Shown here piece after piece: positions 37,888-45,039 of a DNA stretch of 64,000 nt. Within the stretch, counting starts at the first letter, position 1. Every line of letters begins with the position of its first letter. Under the pieces are notes generated by a model, which did no database searches, had not been told where the DNA came from, and saw nothing but the letters and a program-made list of their open reading frames with translations. Made by a program: the position numbers and the translations under genes. The stretch comes from Bacteroidales bacterium. GTDB taxonomy: Bacteria > Bacteroidota > Bacteroidia > Bacteroidales > F082. Where the stretch lies: contig JAFUAA010000027.1 in NCBI GenBank assembly GCA_017460915.1, positions 1 to 64,000 on the forward strand, written 5' to 3'.

Positions 37888-37918
37888 TTGCATAATTGGT
37901 TCATATATAGTATTTTTG
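37888..37918 (+). promoter_or_regulatory. Promoter of the ATPase pseudogene
   Basis: TTG at 37888-37890, a 20-base spacer and TATTTTTG at 37911-37918. Confidence 0.6.
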
Positions 37919-37962
37919 CAGCGAAATTCAGATAAAGTAATAAACCACGAATTGCTGACAAA

Positions 37963-38881
37963 ATGTTGGCTGCCGGATTGAGAAGAAAAGGTGCGGTCCT
38001 TATAGAAGGGCTCAAATGGTGTGGAAAAACGACCACCGCTGAACAGCAAGCCACAAGTATCTTGTATATGGCAGATCCAATGAGGAAGCAACAAAACCTT
38101 CAAGCCGCCAAAATCAATGTTGGGCAACTCCTTGCTGGCGATACGCCGCGACTTATCGATGAGTGGCAGATTGCGCGCATCGTTGTGGGACAGTGTCCGA
38201 TTTGAGGTGGATCATCGTAACGGTTTTGGGCATTTCATTCTCACAGGAAGTAGTGTGCCTCCTAAAGTTGACGAGATATTTCATTCAGGCACAGGACGTT
38301 TTGCTAAATTGAAGATGCGAACGATGTCGCTTTATGAGTCTGGGGATTCGACGGGTGCGGTCAGCTTGTCAGACTTGTTCGCTGCAGAGCGAAAGCCCAT
38401 GGAAGGCAATAGCATTATTGATATTAATCGTTTGGCCTATCTGATATGCCGTGGGGGATGGCCTGGCGCATTGGACTTGGAAGAAGAGGACGCGCTTGCA
38501 CAAGCCTACGACTATTATGATGTGGTGTGCGACAGCGATGTATCTCGTGCCGATGAAGTGCAACGCGATCCGCAAAAGGTACGCTTGCTCATGCGCTCTT
38601 ATGCTCGTCATCAAGGCACAATGGCTGCCATAGGTACCATACTTGCCGATTTGAAAGCCAACGAAGCTAGCAGTTTGTCGGACAACACGGTTTACGATTA
38701 CATCAAGGCGCTCAAAAAAATTTTTGTCATTGAAGACATGGCCGCATGGAATCCCAACCTCCGAAGCAAGACAGGTATGAAATCTCCATCTTTCATGATG
38801 GTTTTGACGGGAATAGGCGATTTCCCCTACCAACGAGATGATGGTGTTTTCGTGGTACCTATCGGATGTCTGAAGGCATAA
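37963..38881 (+). pseudogene. Broken AAA-type ATPase (DUF4143 family)
   Basis: The first frame (37963-38205) has a Walker A, KWCGKTTTAEQ, and ends with TPRLIDEWQIA. The protein then continues in another frame with LWDSVRFEVDH and FILTGSSVPP, open to 38881. The switch near 38175 is a frameshift. Family members normally have a DUF4143 nuclease-like region of roughly 150 residues after NPNLRSKT. Here that motif runs directly into the family's C-terminal tail (FMMVLTGIGDF, VFVVPIGCLK), so an internal deletion is also present. Two independent lesions make a working product unlikely. Intact relatives are standalone ATPases of uncertain function. Confidence 0.85.
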
Positions 38882-38937
38882 CAATTTGGGCGAGATCCAA
38901 CAGAATCTCGCCCAAATTCTTGTCTTGTTCTGAAAAA

Positions 38938-39516
38938 TCAAAACGTCTCGGGAACTTTCTCCGCTCCAGCATCGGCCTCGAAATAAGGTCGTTTCTCGAA
39001 GCCGAACAGTTTGGCGATCAAACTGCTTGGGAAGCGGCGGACGCTTTGGTTGTAGGCTTTGGCGGCTTCGTTGAAGCGCCCGCGCTCGGTCAGGATGCGT
39101 CTCTCGCAGCCTGCCAGCTGGGCTTGCAGGGTGAGGTATTTGTCGCTGGCTTTCAGGTCGGGGTAGTTCTCCACGGCCACGAGGAGACGATTCATCGATT
39201 GGCCCAAAGCCTGTTGCGTGGCGTTGAAGTCCTGCAAGTCGCTCTCGGTGTATTTCTCCATGTTGACCGCAGTTGAAGCGGCTTTGGCACGGGCTTCGGT
39301 CACGGCGAGGATGGTCCCTTGCTCGTACTCAGCGTAGTTCTTTACGAGTGCGACGAGGTTGGGCACCAAGTCGGCGCGACGCTGGCAGACGTTCTCCACC
39401 TGGCTCCAAGCCTTGGTGACGGCCTCTTGCTGCCTGACCAAACGGTTGTAAGTGGTCGTCCCCCATATGAGGAGGACGGCCACGATACTCAGGATGGCAA
39501 TCCAAGTTTTCTTCAT
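38938..39516 (-). CDS. LemA family protein
   Basis: 192 residues from the ATG at 39516; a longer frame would overlap pyrI. One N-terminal membrane helix (residues 4-20) is followed by NRLVRQQEAVTKAWSQVENVCQRRADLVPNL-type helices, the LemA hallmark, then a long helical bundle facing the periplasm. The role of LemA proteins is poorly known. The start lies 2 bases from the pyrI stop, so it is probably read with pyrBI. Confidence 0.9.
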   Translation of the reverse strand: MKKTWIAILSIVAVLLIWGTTTYNRLVRQQEAVTKAWSQVENVCQRRADLVPNLVALVKNYAEYEQGTILAVTEARAKAASTAVNMEKYTESDLQDFNATQQALGQSMNRLLVAVENYPDLKASDKYLTLQAQLAGCERRILTERGRFNEAAKAYNQSVRRFPSSLIAKLFGFEKRPYFEADAGAEKVPETF

Positions 39517-39518
39517 GA

Positions 39519-39986
39519 TCAGATGAATTCCAGCTTGTCTTGTGTGGTGTTCTTCTCGCAGTAGTGGCAATGCAACTTGATGTTGCCCTCTGCGTCCTTA
39601 ATGACCGTAAACTTGGTCGGCACGTCGTGCTCCTTGTTGGTCACGCAGTTGGGATTGAAGCATTTCACGATGTTCTCGAGGCGGTCGGGAATGGTCACGG
39701 TTTGCTTCCTGACGACCTCGAAATCCTTGATTTCGATGATGGAAGCCGTCGGGGCCACCAAGGCAATCTTGTTCACGTCCTCGGGCGCGAAGTATTTGTC
39801 GGAGACTTTGATGAAGCCTTTCTTGCCGTATTTCTTGCTCTCGACGTTGGTGCCGAAATACACGGGGTTGCTGACTCTTTCCAAGCCTAGGATCTTGACG
39901 ACTTGGAAGACTTTGTCGGCGGGGATATGGTCGATGACGGTGCCGTTCTCAATGGCGGACACGACTAATTCTTTTCTCTTTTCCAT
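39519..39986 (-). CDS. pyrI: Aspartate carbamoyltransferase regulatory subunit
   Basis: A 155-residue subunit that binds nucleotides and gives ATCase its feedback control. The allosteric domain begins with the opening KELVVSAIENGTVIDHI. The zinc domain has four Cys, in CFNPNC and HCHYCEK. It lies 14 bases after pyrB, the usual pyrBI order. Confidence 0.97.
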   Translation of the reverse strand: MEKRKELVVSAIENGTVIDHIPADKVFQVVKILGLERVSNPVYFGTNVESKKYGKKGFIKVSDKYFAPEDVNKIALVAPTASIIEIKDFEVVRKQTVTIPDRLENIVKCFNPNCVTNKEHDVPTKFTVIKDAEGNIKLHCHYCEKNTTQDKLEFI

Positions 39987-40000
39987 AATGTTTGATTTTA

Positions 40001-40921
40001 TTATTTTAGACCTAAAATTGACGCGATGAGTGCCTGACGGGCATAGACGCCGTTTTGGGCTTGCTGGAAGTAGTAAGCCTTTGGGTTGGCGTCCACATCC
40101 ACGTGGATTTCGTTGACGCGCGGCAGCGGGTGCAATACACGGCAGTTGGGCTTCGAAGCGTCGAGCATGGCATTGCGCAGCACGTAGGAGTTCTTCACCT
40201 TCTCGTATTCCTCAGGGTCGGGGAAGCGCTCGCGTTGGATGCGGGTCATGTAGATGATGTCGGAGTGGGGGATAGCGTCCTCCAGCTCGGTGTACTGATG
40301 GTATTCGAGGTTGCGGTCCTTGATGTGCTGCTTGACGACGCTCGGCAGCTTCAGCTCGACGGGCGAGACGAGGTTGAACTTTGCGTTGAAGTTGCACATG
40401 GCCTCGACGAGGCTGTGGACGGTGCGGCCGTATTTCAGGTCGCCGACGAGCGTGATTTCAAGGTTTTCGAGCGTGCCTTGCGTCTTTCGGATGCTGTAGA
40501 GGTCGAGCATGCACTGCGTGGGGTGCTGGTTGGCACCGTCGCCGGCGTTGATGACAGGCACTTTCGACACTTCGGAGGCGAAGCGGGCCGAGCCTTCGAT
40601 GGGGTTGCGCATGACGATGAGGTCGGCATAGCTGGCCACCATCGTGATGGTGTCGGCCAGCGATTCGCCTTTCTGGATGCTGGTGCCCGAGGTGCTGCTG
40701 AAGCCAATGACGTTGCCGCCCAACAGTTGGATGGCGGTCTCGAAGCTCAGGCGCGTGCGGGTGGAGGGCTCGAAGAACAGCGAGGCAATGATGCGGCCGT
40801 TCAATAGGTTCTGGTGAGGATTCTTCTCGAAATCCTCAGCGATGTCTAAGACATGGCAGATTTCCTCAGGCGTGTAGTCGCTGATGGAAATCAGGCTGCG
40901 GTTTTTCAGTGAAATGGACAT
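40001..40921 (-). CDS. pyrB: Aspartate carbamoyltransferase catalytic subunit
   Basis: A 306-residue enzyme of the first committed pyrimidine step, joining carbamoyl phosphate and aspartate. Key motifs are [12 protein letters not shown] (carbamoyl-phosphate binding), [12 protein letters not shown] and [10 protein letters not shown]. It assembles with PyrI. The 140-base leader before it carries a terminator and an open leader frame, described separately. Confidence 0.98.
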   Translation of the reverse strand: MSISLKNRSLISISDYTPEEICHVLDIAEDFEKNPHQNLLNGRIIASLFFEPSTRTRLSFETAIQLLGGNVIGFSSTSGTSIQKGESLADTITMVASYADLIVMRNPIEGSARFASEVSKVPVINAGDGANQHPTQCMLDLYSIRKTQGTLENLEITLVGDLKYGRTVHSLVEAMCNFNAKFNLVSPVELKLPSVVKQHIKDRNLEYHQYTELEDAIPHSDIIYMTRIQRERFPDPEEYEKVKNSYVLRNAMLDASKPNCRVLHPLPRVNEIHVDVDANPKAYYFQQAQNGVYARQALIASILGLK

Positions 40922-41061
40922 ATTCTTAGCGTTTTTAGATTGTTGTTACGACAAAAAAAATGACGGCCAACAATGTGACCGTCAAATAAATAGCGATTGT
41001 TGCTGGAATCCGAGGATTCCGTTCTTGAACTCAATTCCGATGGCGTTACAAAGTTTCTCAT
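40906..41061 (-). CDS. Possible 51-residue pyrBI leader peptide
   Basis: A small frame starts at the ATG at 41061, just after the predicted transcription start. It reads through the whole leader, including the terminator hairpin and its T-run, and stops 16 bases inside pyrB. In Escherichia coli the pyrBI leader peptide has the same layout, and ribosome position relative to polymerase decides termination. The very short 5' end would make it nearly leaderless, which weakens the case. No similarity to known leader peptides is claimed. Confidence 0.35.
   Translation of the reverse strand: MRNFVTPSELSSRTESSDSSNNRYLFDGHIVGRHFFCRNNNLKTLRICPFH
40953..40984 (-). terminator. Attenuator-type terminator in pyrBI leader
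   Basis: On the minus strand TGACGGTCA pairs with TGGCCGTCA (9 bp, one wobble) around a 6-base loop, followed by eight T. It lies about 30 bases before the pyrB ATG and downstream of the promoter, so it can only act as a conditional terminator. Confidence 0.8.
41005..41020 (-). promoter_or_regulatory. Upstream hairpin in pyrBI leader
   Basis: GGAATC and GATTCC pair around a 4-base loop, 20 bases before the terminator stem on the minus strand. Between them, CAACAAT (complement of 40996-41002) can pair with ATTGTTG in the terminator loop and stem (40968-40974), giving a competing fold. Confidence 0.5.
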
Positions 41062-41068
41062 CGGACTG

Positions 41069-41076
41069 CAAAAATA
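41069..41076 (-). promoter_or_regulatory. -7 element of pyrBI promoter
   Basis: Minus-strand TATTTTTG, about 150 bases before pyrB. Confidence 0.65.
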
Positions 41077-41144
41077 GGAAAGTTTTTTGAACAGAATTGC
41101 TTTTTCGGAAAAAAGTTTTTTTCAGGAACGCTTGTTTTTGGAAA

Positions 41145-41237
41145 TCTGGTTTCTACAGCATCAGCAGTTTCGAGCGTTCCTTCAAGGCTGTGACGGGCAA
41201 GACGCCGAGGGCGTATATGAAGGAGATGGAGGGCTGA
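41145..41237 (+). pseudogene. Relic of an AraC-family regulator, C-terminal HTH end
   Basis: A 30-codon stretch ending in TGA reads SGFYSISSFERSFKAVTG and then KTPRAYMKE. This matches the conserved last helix-turn-helix of AraC/XylS regulators (GF-S-SSF-R-FK--TG-TP--Y). Nothing upstream in any frame continues the domain; the sequence before it is T-rich. It is a leftover fragment between pyrB and argS, too short to function. Confidence 0.6.
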
Positions 41238-41272
41238 GGATGCGTTGATTGCATTTTTTGTCGGTTTTTGTC

Positions 41273-41301
41273 TTGTTTTTTAGCCCGATTTACTATTTTT
41301 G
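41273..41301 (+). promoter_or_regulatory. Promoter of argS
   Basis: TTG at 41273-41275, an 18-base spacer and TATTTTTG at 41294-41301, 26 bases before the ATG. Confidence 0.7.
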
Positions 41302-41326
41302 CGCAAAATAAACAAGAGCAAAAACT

Positions 41327-43138
41327 ATGTTAGAACAAGTACTAAGACAGTTGTTTATCAAGTCGTTCATGACTTTATATGGTCAGGAGCCTCCTGTCCA
41401 GCAAGTGAATTTCCAGAAGACACGCCCTGAGTTTGAGGGCGACATGACCATCGTGGTGTTTCCCTTCGTGAAATTGGCGGGCCGCAATCCCGAGCAGTTG
41501 GCCAACGAAATGGGTGCCGAGATGATCAAGGAATCGGACATGATTGCCAAGTTCACCGTTGTAAAAGGTTTTCTTAACTTGTTGATTTCCGACAGGTTCT
41601 GGATGGATTTCTTCAAGGCGAACCACGAAAACCGCGCGTTTGGCCGCAAGCCTGTCGAGGGCAAGGCCGTGGTCGTCGAGTATTCGTCGCCCAACACGAA
41701 CAAACCTTTGCATTTGGGCCATATCCGCAACAACCTCCTCGGCTGGAGCGTTTCGGAGATTATGAAGGCCAATGGCAAGAACGTGGTGCGCGTTAATTTG
41801 GTGAACGACAGGGGTATCCATATCTGCAAGAGCATGTTGGCCTGGCAGAAATGGGGCAATGGATGCACGCCCGAGTCGACGGGCAAGAAAGGCGACCATC
41901 TCATTGGCGACTTCTATGTGCTGTTCGACAAGAAATACAAAGAGGAAGTAAAATCCCTGTTGCCAGAGAATTACGCCGCTCTGAGCGAGAAAGAACAAGA
42001 AGAAGCCAAGGCCAAGGCCGAAGCCGATGCACCGCTGATGCAAGAAGCCCGCGAGATGCTACGCAAATGGGAAGCCAACGACCCCGAAGTGCGTCACCTT
42101 TGGGAGACGATGAACCAATGGGTGTATGACGGCTTCGATGTGACTTACAATCGTTTAGGTGTGGCCTTCGAGAAGATTTACTACGAATCACATACCTATC
42201 TCTTGGGCAAGGAATTGGTGCAGGAAGGCCTCGAAAAAGGCGTGCTTTACCGCCGCGATGACAACTCTGTGTGGTGTGACCTCCGCGATGAGGGCTTGGA
42301 TGAAAAGCTCCTTTTGCGCCGTGACGGAACTTCAGTCTATATGACCCAAGACCTCGGTACGGCTCAACTGCGCGTGAAGGAATATGACCCAGAGAAATTG
42401 ATTTATGTCGTTGGTAATGAGCAGATTTACCACTTCGATGTGCTAAAGCGCGTGTTGGTGCGCCTCGGTCGCGAATGGGGCAATGATATCGAGCACCTTT
42501 CCTACGGCATGGTCGAACTGCCTAACGGCAAGATGAAGTCTCGCGAGGGCACCGTGGTCGATGCTGACGACCTCATGGACGAGATGGTGGCCACGGCAAA
42601 AGGCGTCTCCGAAGAACTCGGAAAGGCTAAAGACCTTTCGCCGGAAGAAGCTGACAAACTGTATCATACCATCGGTCTGGGCGCCTTGAAGTACTTTATA
42701 TTAAAGGTGGACCCGAAGAAGACGATGCTTTTCAATCCAGAGGAGTCCATCGACTTCAACGGCAACACGGGACCGTTTGTGCAATACACCCACGCCCGTA
42801 TCTGCTCCGTTTTGCGCAAGGCGGAAGAACAAGGCATCAAGCTGGAGAGTGAAATGAAAATCAGTGACTTGCAGCCGAAGGAGAAGGAAATCATTGTGAT
42901 GATGTACGGCTGGCCGATGGTCTTGAACCAAGCCGCTGAGAACCGCAGTCCCGCTATGGTGGCCAATTTCATCTTCGACCTCGCCAAGGAGTTCAACCAG
43001 TTCTACCAGGAGTGCAACATCTTGAAAGAGGCTGATGCCGACCGCCGTATGTTCCGCTTGCAGGTGTGCGACATGGTGGCGGCCTTGCTGCGCAATGCGT
43101 CTGAATTGCTGGGCATTGGAATGCCGGAAAGAATGTGA
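41327..43138 (+). CDS. argS: Arginyl-tRNA synthetase
   Basis: A 603-residue class I synthetase. An N-terminal Add1-like region recognises the tRNA D loop. The HIGH motif reads HLGHIRN in the segment SSPNTNKPLHLGHIRNN. The KMSKS-equivalent is KMKSREG, and the C-terminal anticodon-binding helices end around GIGMPERM. Length fits bacterial ArgRS with small insertions, one being a Lys/Glu-rich segment near residues 205-230. Confidence 0.98.
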   Translation: MLEQVLRQLFIKSFMTLYGQEPPVQQVNFQKTRPEFEGDMTIVVFPFVKLAGRNPEQLANEMGAEMIKESDMIAKFTVVKGFLNLLISDRFWMDFFKANHENRAFGRKPVEGKAVVVEYSSPNTNKPLHLGHIRNNLLGWSVSEIMKANGKNVVRVNLVNDRGIHICKSMLAWQKWGNGCTPESTGKKGDHLIGDFYVLFDKKYKEEVKSLLPENYAALSEKEQEEAKAKAEADAPLMQEAREMLRKWEANDPEVRHLWETMNQWVYDGFDVTYNRLGVAFEKIYYESHTYLLGKELVQEGLEKGVLYRRDDNSVWCDLRDEGLDEKLLLRRDGTSVYMTQDLGTAQLRVKEYDPEKLIYVVGNEQIYHFDVLKRVLVRLGREWGNDIEHLSYGMVELPNGKMKSREGTVVDADDLMDEMVATAKGVSEELGKAKDLSPEEADKLYHTIGLGALKYFILKVDPKKTMLFNPEESIDFNGNTGPFVQYTHARICSVLRKAEEQGIKLESEMKISDLQPKEKEIIVMMYGWPMVLNQAAENRSPAMVANFIFDLAKEFNQFYQECNILKEADADRRMFRLQVCDMVAALLRNASELLGIGMPERM

Positions 43139-43145
43139 TGTTGTA

Positions 43146-43166
43146 GAGACGCAATGATTGCGTCTC
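43146..43166 (+). repeat. Palindrome after argS
   Basis: GAGACGCAA and TTGCGTCTC with a TGA loop, just past the argS stop. Similar GAGACGC palindromes are common between genes in Bacteroidota. There is no T-run, so it may be a repeat or an mRNA end stabiliser. Confidence 0.55.
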
Positions 43167-43225
43167 AAAATTGGTAATGAACAAAATATGAGACGAATAT
43201 AAAGCGTTTCTACAAATTGGACGAA

Positions 43226-43933
43226 ATGAACGTTTTCTACATACCTAACGCCGAAGAGGGCCTAACGACTCTCCCCGAGGACGAATCGAAGCACTGCGTC
43301 AAGGTGCTGCGGATGACCGAGGGCGAGCGTTTTTGCGTGACCAACGGCGAAGGCTTTCTCTTTGACGCTGAGCTGGTTGAGGCTTTGCCCAAACGGGCGA
43401 CGGTCAACCTGACCAACAAGCGCGAAGGCTACGACCATTGGGGCTTCAACCTCGAAATCGCCATCGCTCCGACCAAGCTCAACGAGCGCACGGAGTGGTT
43501 TCTGGAAAAGGCCACGGAAATCGGCATCGACAAGGTGCGGCTCTTCACTTCGTATCATTCCGAGCGCCGCGCCGCCAATGTGGAGCGTTTCCAGAAGGTG
43601 ATGGTGGCGGCGATGAAGCAAAGCATCAAGTCGCGGCTGCCGAAGGTGGAGGATTTGGTATCGTTCGAAAAACTGGTAAAGCAACCCTTTGACGGACAGA
43701 AGTTTATCGCCTGGATTGACGATGACGTGAAAGACTGCCTCTGCGACTTATATAAAAAAGGTGAAAACGTGTTGGTGCTCATCGGTCCCGAGGGCGATTT
43801 CAGTCCCGAGGAGGTGGCCTTGGCCAAGGAATACGGTTTCGTGCCGTGCAGTTTGGGCGAGGCGCGTCTGCGCACCGAAACGGCGGCGCTCGTGGCTTGT
43901 CACACCGTACAACTAATCAATCAAATGAAATGA
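43226..43933 (+). CDS. rsmE: 16S rRNA (uracil-1498-N3)-methyltransferase
   Basis: A 235-residue SPOUT-family methyltransferase. The start is the ATG at 43226 (MNVFYIP); a TTG three codons earlier is less likely. An N-terminal PUA-like domain (HCVKVLRMTEGE) precedes the catalytic knot with LVLIGPEGDFSPEE and the C-terminal SLGEARLRTETAA, which binds S-adenosylmethionine. The stop overlaps the DUF4159 start by 4 bases. Confidence 0.95.
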   Translation: MNVFYIPNAEEGLTTLPEDESKHCVKVLRMTEGERFCVTNGEGFLFDAELVEALPKRATVNLTNKREGYDHWGFNLEIAIAPTKLNERTEWFLEKATEIGIDKVRLFTSYHSERRAANVERFQKVMVAAMKQSIKSRLPKVEDLVSFEKLVKQPFDGQKFIAWIDDDVKDCLCDLYKKGENVLVLIGPEGDFSPEEVALAKEYGFVPCSLGEARLRTETAALVACHTVQLINQMK

Positions 43934-44577
43934 GGAAATTGTTGATAATCATATTGTTGTCGGTTTCCTTTACGGCTTCGGCACAGCAACTCAACATCGC
44001 TTTGCTGAAATACCGTGGGGGAGGGGACTGGTACGGCAACCCGACTTCGTTGCCCAATCTTGTGCGCTTCTGCAACCAGGAAATCGGGACGGACATCAAC
44101 CCCAATGTGCCCACCGTGGATCCGTCGAGTCCGGATTTGTTCAACTATCCCTACGTCTATATGACGGGGCACGGCAATGTGGTTTTCGATGCCGCCGAGG
44201 CGCAAAACTTGCGCAGTTATATGCTGGCGGGCGGTTTCCTCCACATCGACGACAACTACGGCATCCGCCAATACATTGAGCCGCAGATGAAAAAGGTGTT
44301 TCCCGAGCTGGATTTTGTGGAGCTACCTTATACGCACGAAATTTTCAAGGCACCGTATTCATTCCCGAACGGCTTGCCGAAAATCCACGAACATGACAAC
44401 AAGCCGCCCCAACTTTTCGCCTTGATTTATGAAGGCCGAATCGTGTGCATCTTCACCTACGAATGTGACCTCGGCGACGGTTGGGAAGACCAGCGTGTGC
44501 ACCACGACTCGCAGGAAACCCGCGAGAAAGCCCTGAAAATGGGCGCGAACATCTTACGATACGTCTTTACTAAATAA
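43930..44577 (+). CDS. Secreted DUF4159 domain protein
   Basis: 215 residues starting at the ATG that overlaps the rsmE stop. A signal peptide (residues 1-18, ending TASAQ) is followed by a DUF4159 domain with YVYMTGHGNVVF, GGFLHIDDNYG and HHDSQETREKALKMG. The fold is glutamine-amidotransferase-like in related proteins, but the catalytic role is unknown. Pairing with rsmE by overlap is frequent in Bacteroidota and implies co-translation, though no shared pathway is evident. Confidence 0.85.
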   Translation: MRKLLIIILLSVSFTASAQQLNIALLKYRGGGDWYGNPTSLPNLVRFCNQEIGTDINPNVPTVDPSSPDLFNYPYVYMTGHGNVVFDAAEAQNLRSYMLAGGFLHIDDNYGIRQYIEPQMKKVFPELDFVELPYTHEIFKAPYSFPNGLPKIHEHDNKPPQLFALIYEGRIVCIFTYECDLGDGWEDQRVHHDSQETREKALKMGANILRYVFTK

Positions 44578-44632
44578 GCCCTGAAGGGGCGACCAAAATT
44601 CAACGGGGTGATTTCAAACCCCCACCAAACAG
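44577..44632 (+). repeat. Intergenic repeat family, copy A
   Basis: Contains AAGCCCTGAAGGGGCGACC, then a spacer and a GGGGTG...CCCCCAC inverted pair. The same layout occurs at 48500-48570 (opposite strand) and 52440-52498, with a short copy at 52520-52545. Confidence 0.7.
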
Positions 44633-44652
44633 AACAACAAAACAACACTGAT

Positions 44653-45033
44653 ATGGAACAAGAAGAAAAAAAGAGATGTCTCTATTGCGGCGAACCCATC
44701 ATCGGGCGCGTGGACAAGAAATTCTGCTGCGACTCGTGCCGCAACAGCTATAATTACGAAAAGACCCACAAGCAAGTCAATGTGGTGCGAAAAATCAACG
44801 GCATCCTGGCCCGCAACCGCAACATTCTTGAGGAGCTGAATCCCAACGGAAAAGGCTTTGCCAGTCGACAGCAACTGAAAGAGAAAGGCTTTGATTTCAA
44901 GTACTTTACGAGCATTTATACGACCAAGGCGGGTGCAGTCTACCATTATGTTTACGAACAAGGTTATGTGCCGAAGGAGAGCAATCCCGACCAATTCCTT
45001 CTGGTGAAAAACGTGGACGATAATTCAAAATAA
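44653..45033 (+). CDS. Zinc-ribbon protein of unknown function
   Basis: 126 residues from the ATG at 44653, which follows the repeat element. Two Cys pairs near the N-terminus (CLYCGEPI and CCDSCRNSY) can hold one zinc ion. The rest is basic and mixed helix/strand, with KGFDFKYFTSIYTTKAGAVYHYVYEQGY. Similar small proteins are found in many Bacteroidota but I know no assigned function. Nucleic-acid binding is plausible. Confidence 0.75.
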   Translation: MEQEEKKRCLYCGEPIIGRVDKKFCCDSCRNSYNYEKTHKQVNVVRKINGILARNRNILEELNPNGKGFASRQQLKEKGFDFKYFTSIYTTKAGAVYHYVYEQGYVPKESNPDQFLLVKNVDDNSK

Positions 45034-45039
45034 CATACC

